Assembly: GCA_046292765.1 (NCBI GenBank)
Contig: JBKBQA010000005.1
Span: 213,532-277,531, forward strand
Length of the DNA: 64,000 nt
Reading direction: 5' to 3'
Source of the DNA: PGZG01 sp046292765
GTDB taxonomy: Bacteria; Pseudomonadota; Gammaproteobacteria; Pseudomonadales; Alcanivoracaceae
Position 1 is the first letter of the stretch; every line of letters starts with the position of its first letter. Below, in pieces: positions 45,514-54,253 of this stretch. Below the pieces are notes generated by a model. That model was not told where the DNA came from. It did not search any database and saw nothing but the letters and a program-made list of their open reading frames with translations. The position numbers and the translations under genes are program-made.

Positions 45514-47147
45514 GCCACTCCGGCCAGACTGTGCTCCGGCACCATATCGGCCAGCTCCATACCGGGCCAGTATCGCAGCGGCTCAAGTTTGATATTGCCC
45601 TCGACCATGCCGCGACGCTGGCAGTACTGCAGATAGCATTGCTGCATGTCAGGCCGGGCAACAATACGCACCGCCGCCAGCTGGTTCAGCTCCCGCGCCA
45701 GACGATAGTGAAACAGCGTTTGCAGCTTCCGCTCCAGACGCTGGGCCAGATGGTGCTGCTCGGCGACACAGACAGCACGACTGTTTTCGATCAACAGCAC
45801 ATAGCCCGGGGTCCCGGCGCGGTCGCTGTTATCAAGCCCCAGCAAGGTCACCGGCTGCACATCCGGTGCAAGACCCAGCCCCTCAACGACCTCTTGCGCC
45901 AGCACCGCTGACAGCTTTTCACCGACCAGATCCACCCCGTCCTCGCGGCCTAGGAAGGTGAGGGTTGGCACATCATTAATGAATCCATCGACCCGCAGCC
46001 GGTCATTCATGCGGTAACGCAGTAGCCCCGCACCGGTACTGATGACCGGAGTCACTTCCTGTCCTGTCTGCAGTGCCCACGGCGGAATAACCCGCTCGGA
46101 TGCGGCATCCACAAATTCGTAGACATGACTGCGAAAGGCGAGTGGATAGCGACCGCGCCATGGAAAAGTCACCACCCCTTCGGTGGCCCACAATCCCTTG
46201 CCCTGAAATTCAGCGGCGGGTAGCAGACGCCGAAGCTTCACTGCCCAGGAACTCGCCGCGGCGGTATCCCAGGCGCTGACCAGCGCCAGCTGCGGCCAGA
46301 GACGGGCCAGAAATGCGGGCGTTACGGCACCGTCCCACTCTCGAAGTAAAGCGGCACGGCCCGGCGTCCGGGGACAGCGCACCCCCGACAACGACGCCGA
46401 GCGGCCGCCAAAATGGCCGCTGCGCAAACAGACAGCGAGTTCGTCGCGCCAACGACTGAGATCATCAAACAGCGCCAGCGCAAATGTCGGGCTCCAAACG
46501 GACATCACACTCAGACGCTCATCCGACACCAGCCAGGCCAGTGTGGCAAAGCGCGAGTCCTCGGAACTTTGCGCTGTCGCCACGGCCTCCGGCACCGCTT
46601 GCGTCATTGATGCCAGCATCTGCTTGCCGAACGACAGCAGTTTCATGTCGTCGTTGATCTGCCCCTTTAGCTCCTCGCGCAACGCGGTTGGCACCCACGA
46701 CAACGACCAGTAGTGACTGCCAGAGCGAATGCCCGGGTATTGCAGATACAGATCCCCTAACCAGGGCGCAATCGCCTGATCCAGTTCTTTCAGAAACCGA
46801 CGGGTATAGGGCAACCATTTGATTGCCGAGGTCGATCCGCTGGTTGGCTGGTAGCGCTGAACGGGCGAAGCAATCAGCGAGGCACCGCCAAGACGCTGGC
46901 TCTGGATTTCATCGTGCCACTGGTCATAACCCGTCAGCGGCATGGCCCCTGCGTAGCGCTCAAACGACCAGCCCGGATCAATCCTCTTGCGCTGCCCCAG
47001 CGGCGTCGCCGCCACGGCACGCAGCAGGGAACCAAGCTGCCGCCGCTGGACCTGCTCCAGATGACGACTGTCGCGGGAAAATGCCCGTCCCGAAGATGAC
47101 ACCAGACGCGACAGCAATCCGTGCCCAAACAGAAATCGGGCGGTCAC
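45510..47147 (-). CDS. GH3-family acyl-adenylate amide synthetase
   Basis: A 545-residue ANL-superfamily enzyme of the GH3 type. The P-loop-like motif is RYQPTSGSTSAIKWLPYT (family pattern T-S-G-T/S-T), followed by the helical segment and, after about residue 330, LWATEGVVTFPWRG (the family's aaE motif), VYEFVDAA, GLLRYRMNDRLRVDGFINDVPTLTFLGR (R-Y-R-x-x-D and the hinge) and VGEKLSA. Plant GH3 enzymes conjugate jasmonate or auxin to amino acids, and bacterial ones act in secondary metabolism. It should adenylate a carboxylic acid and attach it to an amine. Four-base overlaps on both sides fix it in the operon. Confidence 0.85.
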   Translation of the reverse strand: MTARFLFGHGLLSRLVSSSGRAFSRDSRHLEQVQRRQLGSLLRAVAATPLGQRKRIDPGWSFERYAGAMPLTGYDQWHDEIQSQRLGGASLIASPVQRYQPTSGSTSAIKWLPYTRRFLKELDQAIAPWLGDLYLQYPGIRSGSHYWSLSWVPTALREELKGQINDDMKLLSFGKQMLASMTQAVPEAVATAQSSEDSRFATLAWLVSDERLSVMSVWSPTFALALFDDLSRWRDELAVCLRSGHFGGRSASLSGVRCPRTPGRAALLREWDGAVTPAFLARLWPQLALVSAWDTAAASSWAVKLRRLLPAAEFQGKGLWATEGVVTFPWRGRYPLAFRSHVYEFVDAASERVIPPWALQTGQEVTPVISTGAGLLRYRMNDRLRVDGFINDVPTLTFLGREDGVDLVGEKLSAVLAQEVVEGLGLAPDVQPVTLLGLDNSDRAGTPGYVLLIENSRAVCVAEQHHLAQRLERKLQTLFHYRLARELNQLAAVRIVARPDMQQCYLQYCQRRGMVEGNIKLEPLRYWPGMELADMVPEHSLAGVA

Positions 47148-48022
47148 TGTGCACTCCTGGTCGCCAATGTCACCGGGCTCGTCTCCGCCCGTGCCTTGAT
47201 CACCTTGACCGGCACCTCTACTACCCGCGCTGGGGGCTCCTGAACGGCCTCTTCAGTCTGCTGCTGTGTTGCCACAGAGCGCTTGGCAGACCGACGCCAG
47301 ACCTTGCCGAGGTACCTGAACAGATAGCGGAAAGCATCGGGAAATCCAGCCCGACCAACACAGGGCAGTTCGGTGCCGCGCTGCCACTCCGGATTGCATT
47401 GTTCAAAAAACCGGATGGTCGCACTGGCGTCACGCTCATGATCGGTGATCGGCGCCACATCACCCCGCAGTTTCTGATACTCATTGCCAAAATCAAGGAT
47501 CCCCCGAGCCGAATCGTAGTAGCCGGGAAACAGTTCCTCGCAATACTTGGGGATCAGTTCGGCATACTTCTGATAGCGCTGCTCCGGATGGGGATAGAAG
47601 CGGAAAAAGTTGTTGGCCATCAGCAAGTAGGTCTTGTAGCCCTTGGATATCAACAGCCAGAACACGGGGGTAAGCGGGTGACGCACAACCACCCGGACAA
47701 GATAGAGAAAGAACGCCAACGGTAGCGCCCGGCTGCCCCAGTACTCGCGCTCGATGATGGTATCGCCGCTGAACACACCCTTGATACGGCGACTGCCAAT
47801 ATCGAGATCCATCAGCGCCACGGTGGAGAAGCCGACGATCTGTCGATCTGTGTTAGTGAGCAGGAATACGCCTGTCTTGCGGCTCATGTCGCGCAGGAAG
47901 GTGGCGAGGTCTGCGTTGTCATAGTAACGGCAGAAGATGCTGTACATGGTCAGCACATCTGCCGGGGCAACGCGATCAATGGCGCGGTAACGTGCAACAA
48001 CCCGTTTATTTTTATGGCTCAT
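47144..48022 (-). CDS. GNAT-like protein, first gene of the GH3-RND operon
   Basis: A 292-residue protein. Its first ~190 residues read as a single acyltransferase-like alpha/beta unit: VLTMYSIFCRYYDNADLATFLRDMSRKTGVFLLTNTDRQIVGFSTVALMDLDIGSRRIKGVFSGDTIIEREYWGSRALPLAFFLYLV, a pattern of GNAT strands followed by a hydrophobic helix. A segment with LLMANNFFRFYPHPEQRYQKY follows. The C-terminus is disordered and rich in Arg, Glu and Val. I have not placed it in a named family, but similar ORFs are found beside GH3-like genes. It is divergent from the AraC gene across about 250 bases. The call rests on pattern only. Confidence 0.6.
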   Translation of the reverse strand: MSHKNKRVVARYRAIDRVAPADVLTMYSIFCRYYDNADLATFLRDMSRKTGVFLLTNTDRQIVGFSTVALMDLDIGSRRIKGVFSGDTIIEREYWGSRALPLAFFLYLVRVVVRHPLTPVFWLLISKGYKTYLLMANNFFRFYPHPEQRYQKYAELIPKYCEELFPGYYDSARGILDFGNEYQKLRGDVAPITDHERDASATIRFFEQCNPEWQRGTELPCVGRAGFPDAFRYLFRYLGKVWRRSAKRSVATQQQTEEAVQEPPARVVEVPVKVIKARAETSPVTLATRSAQ

Positions 48023-48049
48023 GGTCGGGGCCTGCTTGTTGTTGTTTTG

Positions 48050-48129
48050 TCAGGACAACCAAGCTTGGCGGCAGCTGCGGACAACGAACAGGTCATCGGC
48101 CGTCAGCAAATTGTTTATTCAGGACAACC
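48050..48129. promoter_or_regulatory. Direct repeats of GGACAAC upstream of the GH3-RND operon
   Basis: GGACAAC occurs three times in the same orientation, at 48053-48059, 48079-48085 and 48122-48128. The first and third lie in an extended 11-base repeat TCAGGACAACC (48050-48060 and 48119-48129). The group sits between the operon start at 48022 and the divergent araC-type gene. Direct repeats are typical of AraC-family sites, so these are candidate operators. Confidence 0.5.
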
Positions 48130-48224
48130 CCTAGTACCTCTTACTGACCCTCAGAACAGGCCATTATGTGTACATATATTCACGAATTACATTGATAAAA
48201 TGGCCCGATCTGCAGAAAGTAAAA

Positions 48225-48252
48225 TTGGTCGACGGCAGATTAAAACTATAAT
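48225..48252 (+). promoter_or_regulatory. Probable sigma-70 promoter of the AraC-type regulator
   Basis: TTGGTC at 48225-48230 and a perfect TATAAT at 48247-48252, spaced 16 bases, precede the ATG at 48272 by about 20 bases. Transcription should start near 48259, leaving a very short leader. The GGACAAC repeats lie upstream of this promoter. Confidence 0.55.
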
Positions 48253-48271
48253 AAACAAAAGGTTGATTAAG

Positions 48272-49294
48272 ATGAGACTCTCCCCATCCCTTATCAACGA
48301 TGTTCCCCTGGTCCCGGTTGTGTACGCTCGTATTCTTATGAGACTGACGTCCCAACTGGGCGTGGAGTCCTCCCGCCTGCTGTCTGAATCGGGCATTCAT
48401 GATGCGCTGATGTCTGACCCGGAAGGACATATCTCGATCAACCAGCTGCTATCGCTGTTCCGCGCCGCAGAGCGCCACAGCCCGGTTCCCTGCATCGGCG
48501 CCCGCTATGGCATGCTGCTTGATCTGTCAGCTCACGGGCTACTCGCCTATTCCATGATTGCCCAGCAACGGGCCGACGATCTGATTCGACGGGTCATCCA
48601 GTTTCTCCGCATCCGTGTGCCGTTGATGGAACTGGAACTGGTCCCCGTGGGTGAAGGTGCCGTGGTGCGCCTGCATCAACGCTGGCCTCTGGACGATATG
48701 GAAAACTTTATTGTCGATTGCTACCTCGGCAGCATGTGCCGAATCAGCTCAACCCTGAGCAAACATGCGCGGCTGCAGTTGCGCAGCGAAGATCGTATTC
48801 GCGTGGAAGCGCTGACAGAGATACTCGGCGTGCCGGTGGAGGGTGGACATACCAGCGACCAGTTGCTCATCAGTCACTGCAAGCCCATGGAAGACGGACG
48901 CACCGAAAGCGGTACCAGTGCCGATGCCGACTGGAATACCGATCAGGTGGTGGCGTTGATTCGCCACTATATCCAGTGTCAGCCGGGTCGCTACTGCACC
49001 CTTGAACATGCAGCAGAGAAACTCGGGCTGACGCCACGCACGCTGACGCGCTATCTGGCTGCAGCAGGCGAGTCGTTCTCGCAGATGCGCAATCAGGCTC
49101 GGGAAAAGTTTGCCCTGCATTATTTGCAGGAAACCGATTTCAGCATTGCCGACATTGCCGAGAAACTTGGCTACAGCGATCAGGCCAGTTTCACCAAGGC
49201 ATTCCGGAGCTGGACCGGTCGCTCCCCCGGTCGGGTGCGGCGGGAAGGACGCAGTCCGGACTGGCGCGCCCCGGTGACAGCGCGCTTTGCCTGA
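48272..49294 (+). CDS. AraC-family transcriptional regulator (Arabinose_bd-type N-domain)
   Basis: About 340 residues from the ATG at 48272. The first ~190 residues match the ligand-binding domain found in OruR-like AraC proteins (LMRLTSQLGVESSRLLSESGIHDALMSDPEGHISINQLLSLFRAAERH, GLLAYSMIAQQRADDLIRRVIQFL). The C-terminal ~100 residues hold two helix-turn-helix units: CTLEHAAEKLGLTPRTLTRYLAAAGESF and FSIADIAEKLGYSDQASFTKAFRSWTGRSPGRVRR. The frame is open upstream for 86 codons but without a ribosome site. It is divergent from the GH3-RND operon, so it probably controls that operon, likely in response to the product or a fatty acid precursor; this link is inferred. Confidence 0.88.
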   Translation: MRLSPSLINDVPLVPVVYARILMRLTSQLGVESSRLLSESGIHDALMSDPEGHISINQLLSLFRAAERHSPVPCIGARYGMLLDLSAHGLLAYSMIAQQRADDLIRRVIQFLRIRVPLMELELVPVGEGAVVRLHQRWPLDDMENFIVDCYLGSMCRISSTLSKHARLQLRSEDRIRVEALTEILGVPVEGGHTSDQLLISHCKPMEDGRTESGTSADADWNTDQVVALIRHYIQCQPGRYCTLEHAAEKLGLTPRTLTRYLAAAGESFSQMRNQAREKFALHYLQETDFSIADIAEKLGYSDQASFTKAFRSWTGRSPGRVRREGRSPDWRAPVTARFA

Positions 49295-49305
49295 CAGTCA
49301 CCCAT

Positions 49306-49331
49306 AAAAAAGGGCCCGAAGGCCCTTTTTT
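49306..49331. terminator. Bidirectional Rho-independent terminator
   Basis: An 11-base perfect stem AAAAAAGGGCC (49306-49316) with GGCCCTTTTTT (49321-49331) and loop CGAA. The A-run and T-run give a good terminator on both strands, between the AraC gene and the converging SCP2 gene. Confidence 0.9.
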
Positions 49332-49346
49332 AATCGCACGAAAACC

Positions 49347-49733
49347 TCAAGCGGTTTCAGCAGCGATCTTCTTCATCAGCTCAACCTGAGCGGCGGTCGG
49401 CTGTGCAGTCTGCAGCGCCATCAGCTTGCTCATGTCGCCTTCGATACGGATCTGACCGGTCATAAAGCCTTGCATACCAGCGGACTGGTCGCCCTGGATG
49501 AAAATGCGCTTGGCGAGATCGCCCGGCAGAATCATGGTGGTCGGGGCGTTCGGGTGATGGCCCTCTTCCAGCATGCCGCCTACCAGCGACATGGCCTTGT
49601 CGACAGAACCACCGGTGATGGTGACGTTGATCACCAGATCGGCCAGTGCTGCCGGAGCTTCAATGTTGCCAGCCTCTTCACGCAGCTTCTTGACCATTGC
49701 GAACCAGCCGTCGGACAAAAATTCCTGACTCAT
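49347..49733 (-). CDS. SCP2 sterol-binding domain protein
   Basis: A 128-residue protein, start at 49733 with AGGAGA upstream (a further in-frame ATG lies at 49760). The whole protein is one SCP2 domain: SDGWFAMVKKLREEAG, LVINVTITGG, HPNAPTTMILPGDLAKRIFIQGDQSAGMQGFMTGQIRIEGDMSKLMALQ. Such proteins bind acyl-CoAs, sterols or other lipids in a hydrophobic tunnel; in bacteria their partners are mostly unknown. It stands alone on the minus strand, about 190 bases after the thioredoxin-like gene; 49734-49923 contains no gene I can support. Confidence 0.88.
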   Translation of the reverse strand: MSQEFLSDGWFAMVKKLREEAGNIEAPAALADLVINVTITGGSVDKAMSLVGGMLEEGHHPNAPTTMILPGDLAKRIFIQGDQSAGMQGFMTGQIRIEGDMSKLMALQTAQPTAAQVELMKKIAAETA

Positions 49734-49923
49734 GGATATGTCTCCTGATGTTGTTGTCATGACCCGTCATGCGCCGGCGGCCGTCTATTGCGATCCAACC
49801 TGGTTCAAACGAGCGTTCGAAACGTTCTGTACCATATAGAAAGGCCTGAATCATGGCAATAGCCTGCCCCGCCAGCCCGCTGAGCATATTGGACAACTCG
49901 TCGGGGGCGTCCGCCGCGCCTGT

Positions 49924-50790
49924 TCAGTGCAGATAATTAAACATCTTGCGCCGGTATTCGCTCGCCAGCGGATCGCCTTTTGGCAAGCAGTCGAACACCT
50001 TCAGCAACGCTGCCCGGGCCAGGCCATCGCCATAATTCCGGTGGTCGCGCAGCATCTGCAACAAGGCGGTAAGGCCGGCCTCGAACTGCCCCGCTGCCGC
50101 AGCTCGCAAACCGTACTGGTAAAGATCATCCGGCACTGGTGATGCCGCAATTCGGGCCGCCAGCTCTGCCAGCGGTATCGGCGCATCGGTTAGTTCTGCC
50201 AGCAGGGCAAAGCGGGCGCGGAACGGGCGTAGCTCGGCAACGTCCTCGACGATTTCCGCCAGCACAGATTGCGCTTCGTCCAGTCGCCCTTCGCCAAGCA
50301 GGTATTCCACCAGCGCGGCACGAAACGGATGACGGGACGGCTCGTGCAGCAATGCATCACGCAGTGCCGCCTCTGCCTCACTGCCATGACCATGTTCAAT
50401 TGCCAGCCGCACCTGTTCAAGAAACGCCTCGGCACCGGCTTCCGGATCGGACTCCGCCAGCACCGGAGCCAGCCACTGACGCAGAGCCGCCTCCGTTTGC
50501 AGGCCGCTGAGCTCATCGACCAGCCGCCCCTGAAACACCAGCTTCAGGGTCGGCAAGCTGCGCACCCCGAAGCGGGCCGCCAGCTCCTGCTGCTCGTCCG
50601 CGTTGACCTTGCCCAACAACACCCGGCCGGCGAGCTCCGTTACCAGCTTCTCAAGCACCGGGGTCAACTGTTTGCAGGGCTGGCACCAGTCAGCCCAGAA
50701 ATCCAGAATTACCGGAGTTTGCATCGATGTCTGCAACAGCTGTTGCAGGTTGGCCGGAGTGACATCAACGATGACAGATTCAGTGGTCAC
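49924..50790 (-). CDS. cnoX: CnoX/YbbN-type thioredoxin-TPR co-chaperone
   Basis: A 288-residue protein with an N-terminal thioredoxin domain containing WADWCQPCKQL (both Cys present) and SLPTLKLVFQGRLVDELSG, then C-terminal TPR-like helices (LLEQVRLAIEHG, EYLLGEGRLDEAQSVLAEIVEDV). This arrangement is that of YbbN/CnoX, which holds oxidised proteins and passes them to GroEL. E. coli CnoX has an atypical SxxC motif, but many homologues keep CxxC as here. The ending MFNYLH is typical of the family. It has its own promoter region shared with the next stretch. Confidence 0.88.
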   Translation of the reverse strand: MTTESVIVDVTPANLQQLLQTSMQTPVILDFWADWCQPCKQLTPVLEKLVTELAGRVLLGKVNADEQQELAARFGVRSLPTLKLVFQGRLVDELSGLQTEAALRQWLAPVLAESDPEAGAEAFLEQVRLAIEHGHGSEAEAALRDALLHEPSRHPFRAALVEYLLGEGRLDEAQSVLAEIVEDVAELRPFRARFALLAELTDAPIPLAELAARIAASPVPDDLYQYGLRAAAAGQFEAGLTALLQMLRDHRNYGDGLARAALLKVFDCLPKGDPLASEYRRKMFNYLH

Positions 50791-51256
50791 TCTACTGCTC
50801 CTTTGACGGGAAACGGATCAAGGCGGCGAAGTATAGCAACCTGTTGCAGCGTTGGGCGCAGTGATCAGGCTGCGAGCACATTTTGCCATTCACAGTGTTG
50901 CAATGAAGCATCATCCTGATACCTTAGCCACTCGTATACAGCGCTGGCACTTTTGTATTGGCCTGGTGGATCACAATCAGCGCTAAAGGACGCCCGGCCT
51001 CACCTGCCTACGCTCGCTTCTGTTCTTGCTTGCGCTTGGCGCTGCCAGCGAGGGTTTGATCCGGGCCTGAAAGTGCTGGTCCGACTACGCTGAGGAGCAC
51101 GCTGGCGGGAGCCACTACACCGACGGACGGTCTTGCCCGAAGATATCATTCTGATATTGTCCAGCCGTGCATAGATCACACTTTTGGCTTAACCAGTACA
51201 TCATTCCAAGAGCTGATCCATCGTCTCGAAAAACAAGAACCAGAGTGAGGAAAACC
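50791..51256. other. Gene-free stretch upstream of the porin
   Basis: About 465 bases between the divergent cnoX and porin genes. It has no protein-like frame and no RNA I recognise. It should hold promoters for both genes. A Pho-box-like direct repeat (CTGTCAT type), which the neighbouring porin and PstS-like gene might lead one to expect, was looked for and not seen. Confidence 0.5.
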
Positions 51257-52489
51257 ATGAGACTATCCATTCCGCTGACCACCAGCCTGCTTGCCATTAT
51301 GGTGAGCAATGCCTACGGCCAGACTGTCGAAGAACGGCTTGCGCTGACCGAGGGCCGGCTGGCCTCGCTGGAGCAGCAGAACAGCATCGAAGATCGCATC
51401 ACGGTGAACGGGTTTATCCGCTTCGCCATGGAACGCACCAACGACATCAAAGACAGTAACGGCGACGATCTGGTTTATCGTGGCAGCGTTAATGCTGAGA
51501 ACTGGGATAGCCGCCGCCTCAGTCGCGCCGGCGTCCAGATCAATGCGCGCATCTCCGATCAGGCGGAAGCCGTGGTCCAGCTGCTCGGTCGCGCCAGCGA
51601 CGACTACGATGTCGAGGCCCAGTGGGCCTATCTGGCCTACAACCTCAATCCGGACCTGAAGCTCCGCGCCGGTCGACTGGTGCTGCCGTTCTACTTGCAT
51701 TCGCAGTACCTGAATGTGGGCTATGCCTATCCCTGGGTGGAACTGCCGACGGAAATCTACGGTGCCATTCCGATTGATACCATGGAAGGCGTGGATGCCA
51801 CCTGGACATTCCAGACCGGACTGATCAACCACAACCTGAATGTCTTTTTCGGCAGCATGCAGGTGGATGTTGGCGGTGTGTTATTCAACATCAATAATCA
51901 GCACGGCGTTAACCTGCGCTCGAGCTACAACAACTTCACCACCTGGATCAGTTATACCTCCAGTCAGGTATCGCTGGATCTGACTGATTCGGCGCCGGCT
52001 CCGTTGCCGCCCAGTGCTTTTGATCCATTCAGCCTCGACGACGCCTACGCCCATTACACCGGCGTCGGCATCCAGTATGACAATGGCTCCCTGCTGCTGA
52101 TGGCCGAAGCCACCGAGCTTAAAATCGCAGCACCGGGCAACTGGTTCCCGACCCAGCCCGCCAGTTACATCACGGCGGGTTACCGGTTCGGCAAGCTGAT
52201 GCCACACCTGACCTGGGCGCAGTTGAACGCCCGAGGCCAAAACCGAGTGGTCGGTCCCTTCGCTGGCATTCTGTTCGACTCCTACGCGGATCGGCAGAAG
52301 AGCTGGACGCTGGGAGCACGCTACGATGTCACTAGCGGCATTGCGATCAAGGCCGAAGCCAGTCGCTATTACGACTTCGGCAGCGGCAGCCTTGATACTC
52401 AGGGTGTGTTCAACGGCCCGTCTGGTTCCGGGGCGCCGGCCAACGCCAACCCGGCGGTGTTTCGCCTCGCCATTGACGCAGTCTTTTGA
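51257..52489 (+). CDS. Outer-membrane porin
   Basis: About 410 residues. The ATG at 51257 follows GTGAGG and gives signal peptide MRLSIPLTTSLLAIMVSNAYGQ, then a short coiled-coil (VEERLALTEGRLASLEQQN) as in trimeric porins. The rest is a 16-strand-type barrel with repeats such as RRLSRAGVQINARISDQAEAVVQLLGRA, LAYNLNPDLKLRAGRLVLPFY and a final aromatic strand ending in VF. It most resembles the general/phosphate-type porins of marine gammaproteobacteria. It sits 11 bases upstream of the small PstS-like gene, so they share a transcript. Confidence 0.8.
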   Translation: MRLSIPLTTSLLAIMVSNAYGQTVEERLALTEGRLASLEQQNSIEDRITVNGFIRFAMERTNDIKDSNGDDLVYRGSVNAENWDSRRLSRAGVQINARISDQAEAVVQLLGRASDDYDVEAQWAYLAYNLNPDLKLRAGRLVLPFYLHSQYLNVGYAYPWVELPTEIYGAIPIDTMEGVDATWTFQTGLINHNLNVFFGSMQVDVGGVLFNINNQHGVNLRSSYNNFTTWISYTSSQVSLDLTDSAPAPLPPSAFDPFSLDDAYAHYTGVGIQYDNGSLLLMAEATELKIAAPGNWFPTQPASYITAGYRFGKLMPHLTWAQLNARGQNRVVGPFAGILFDSYADRQKSWTLGARYDVTSGIAIKAEASRYYDFGSGSLDTQGVFNGPSGSGAPANANPAVFRLAIDAVF

Positions 52490-52500
52490 GGAGCACGCAG

Positions 52501-52911
52501 ATGAAAAGATGGATGATATTGATTCTGCTTTGCCTGCCGATGCTCTCTCAGGCGGAAATCGTCGTGGTAACGGGTAGCCAGTCGAAGCTTTCTTCGCTGA
52601 CGGAGAATGAGGTACGACAACTGTTCTCGGGCCAGTTACGTACTTTGTCCGGCCAACGGGTGCAGCCACTCGACCTGCCCAACGTGAACAGGCACCGCGA
52701 GGAGTTCTATCGCAAGCTGCTTGGCCGCAGTCCGGACCAGATGCGAGCCTACTGGACGCGATTGATCTTTACCGGTCAGGGCCAGCCGCCCCGAGAAATT
52801 TCCGGCGCCCAGGAGCTTAGCACGCTGGTAGGCTCATCCCCTGAGTACATCGGCTATCTGCCGGCGAGCGAGGTGAGTGATAAAGTGCGAGTGCTGTATC
52901 GGCTGCAGTAG
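52501..52911 (+). CDS. Small PstS-like phosphate-binding periplasmic protein
   Basis: A 136-residue exported protein (signal MKRWMILILLCLPMLSQAEI) with GAGGAG upstream. The core reads VTGSQSKLSSLTENEVRQLFSGQLRTLSGQRVQPLDLPNVNRHREEFYRKLLGRSPDQMRAYWTRLIFTGQGQPPREI followed by SSPEYIGYLP, the pattern of single-lobe relatives of PstS. It is too short for a full binding protein (about 350). Such short forms often sit beside porins; the ligand may be phosphate or another oxyanion, not proven here. Confidence 0.75.
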   Translation: MKRWMILILLCLPMLSQAEIVVVTGSQSKLSSLTENEVRQLFSGQLRTLSGQRVQPLDLPNVNRHREEFYRKLLGRSPDQMRAYWTRLIFTGQGQPPREISGAQELSTLVGSSPEYIGYLPASEVSDKVRVLYRLQ

Positions 52912-52955
52912 CAGCACGCTGGTAACTGTGACAAATACACCGCCACTGCAGTGAT

Positions 52956-54179
52956 CTAATCATCACCGGCAGAGCCCAGCTCTGCCGCCAGTTGATCCAT
53001 TACAGTCGCCAGCTGGACAGGCGCCAGAGCATAGCCCGGTGACATGGCGGCCAACCATTGCTGATCACCATTCCCGCACAGGGTCACCATCATTGCGGCC
53101 GTGCTCATCGCCGGTGGCGGCAGAAAGCTGGCGCTGGCACGGAACCCGTCACAGCAATACGACGCCAGGGGCATCGGCCCCAGATTGGATAACGATGCTG
53201 TATAAAGAAAGCCAACACGACCTCGACGCCGCAAGCGGCGAAAAATTCCCAATACCAGCCGTATTGACGACAGCGGAACCCAGTTAAGCAGGCCACGTTG
53301 CCAGTGCGGCCGCCACACCAGTCTGGCCGCTTCGTGCGCAGCCACCTTGGCACGGATCATGGCACTGATATGCTCGACATCATCATCACACCGGACAGTC
53401 ACGGACAGCGCCGACGCGAGATTAACGGTGCTGCGCAAACCGGGTCGCAAGGGACGCAGATCTGCCGGCATCAGGAAACGCACTTCGTCGATCTGCGGGT
53501 GGCGAACAAATGTCTGGGAGGCAATGGCGCTGGCCAGTCGTGCCAGCATGGCCCGACCTCCGCCAGCAAATCGGCGCAGCTCCAGATGAAATGCATTACT
53601 GCGATCTGACGCCGCGCCGGGCAGCGCTGCATTGGCGCGCGTGGCCATCAGCGGCCGCTCGGTCGAAAATTCGGCAAGATCGTCGTACTGCACTGAGTGA
53701 TCCGAACCCAGCGGAGCTTCGCCACGAAGGCAGCGGAATATATCCTCGACGAAGGTCATCATGCCACGACCATCCATCAGGGCATGATGCGTTCGCACCA
53801 GCAGTCGTGGTACCGGCTTGCGCACCAGAATCACTTCGCTCGCAGGACCGCTGCGGAAATCCAGCGCCGGAGACAGCAGATCAGGATGCCGGGGATCGAG
53901 CTCACTACCGCTCCAGTCGACGCTGTCCAGCACCTGCACCGGCGTGGTCTGATCGGTAACTTGCCAGCGCAGCCAGCCCCAGTGTCCACGCAGCAGCATG
54001 CGTGAGCCGGGATTGGCCAGCGATGCCAGCCGCACCGCCTGACGCAGTGCGACCTCATCAATCGTGCCCTCGCCTTCAATAATCTGCTGCACCATACACT
54101 CGGCACGCGTCGGCGCGCTGGAGGTTTCCAGTGCCAGAAAGAAGCGTTCTACCAGAGCGACGGGGCGGGTCATCATCAT
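52956..54179 (-). CDS. Condensation-fold acyltransferase (HHxxxDG)
   Basis: A 407-residue cytoplasmic enzyme of the condensation/PapA/WS-DGAT superfamily. The catalytic motif is intact in LVRTHHALMDGRGMMTFVEDIF, and the conserved FLYTASLSNLGPMPL (SNxG) motif lies near residue 330. The N-terminus reads MTRPVALVERFFLALETSS, which is typical of this branch. It may acylate an alcohol or amine, or make wax-type esters; the specific reaction is not fixed. Starts at 54179, 54176 and 54173 (Met-Met-Met) are equally possible. It stands alone, a few kb from the GH3-RND operon, and may supply or consume the same substrate; that link is inference. Confidence 0.78.
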   Translation of the reverse strand: MMMTRPVALVERFFLALETSSAPTRAECMVQQIIEGEGTIDEVALRQAVRLASLANPGSRMLLRGHWGWLRWQVTDQTTPVQVLDSVDWSGSELDPRHPDLLSPALDFRSGPASEVILVRKPVPRLLVRTHHALMDGRGMMTFVEDIFRCLRGEAPLGSDHSVQYDDLAEFSTERPLMATRANAALPGAASDRSNAFHLELRRFAGGGRAMLARLASAIASQTFVRHPQIDEVRFLMPADLRPLRPGLRSTVNLASALSVTVRCDDDVEHISAMIRAKVAAHEAARLVWRPHWQRGLLNWVPLSSIRLVLGIFRRLRRRGRVGFLYTASLSNLGPMPLASYCCDGFRASASFLPPPAMSTAAMMVTLCGNGDQQWLAAMSPGYALAPVQLATVMDQLAAELGSAGDD

Positions 54180-54253
54180 GGCCAGAGCCTGACCAAGGGC
54201 TCGACCGCCAACAAGGTTAATTGCAGACAGGAAATTGGCGATCGCAGACAGCG

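Noticed and set aside
48192..48225. TTGATA ... TAAAAT as promoter of the AraC gene
   Set aside because: The spacer would be 22 bases; the TTGGTC-N16-TATAAT pair just downstream is better.
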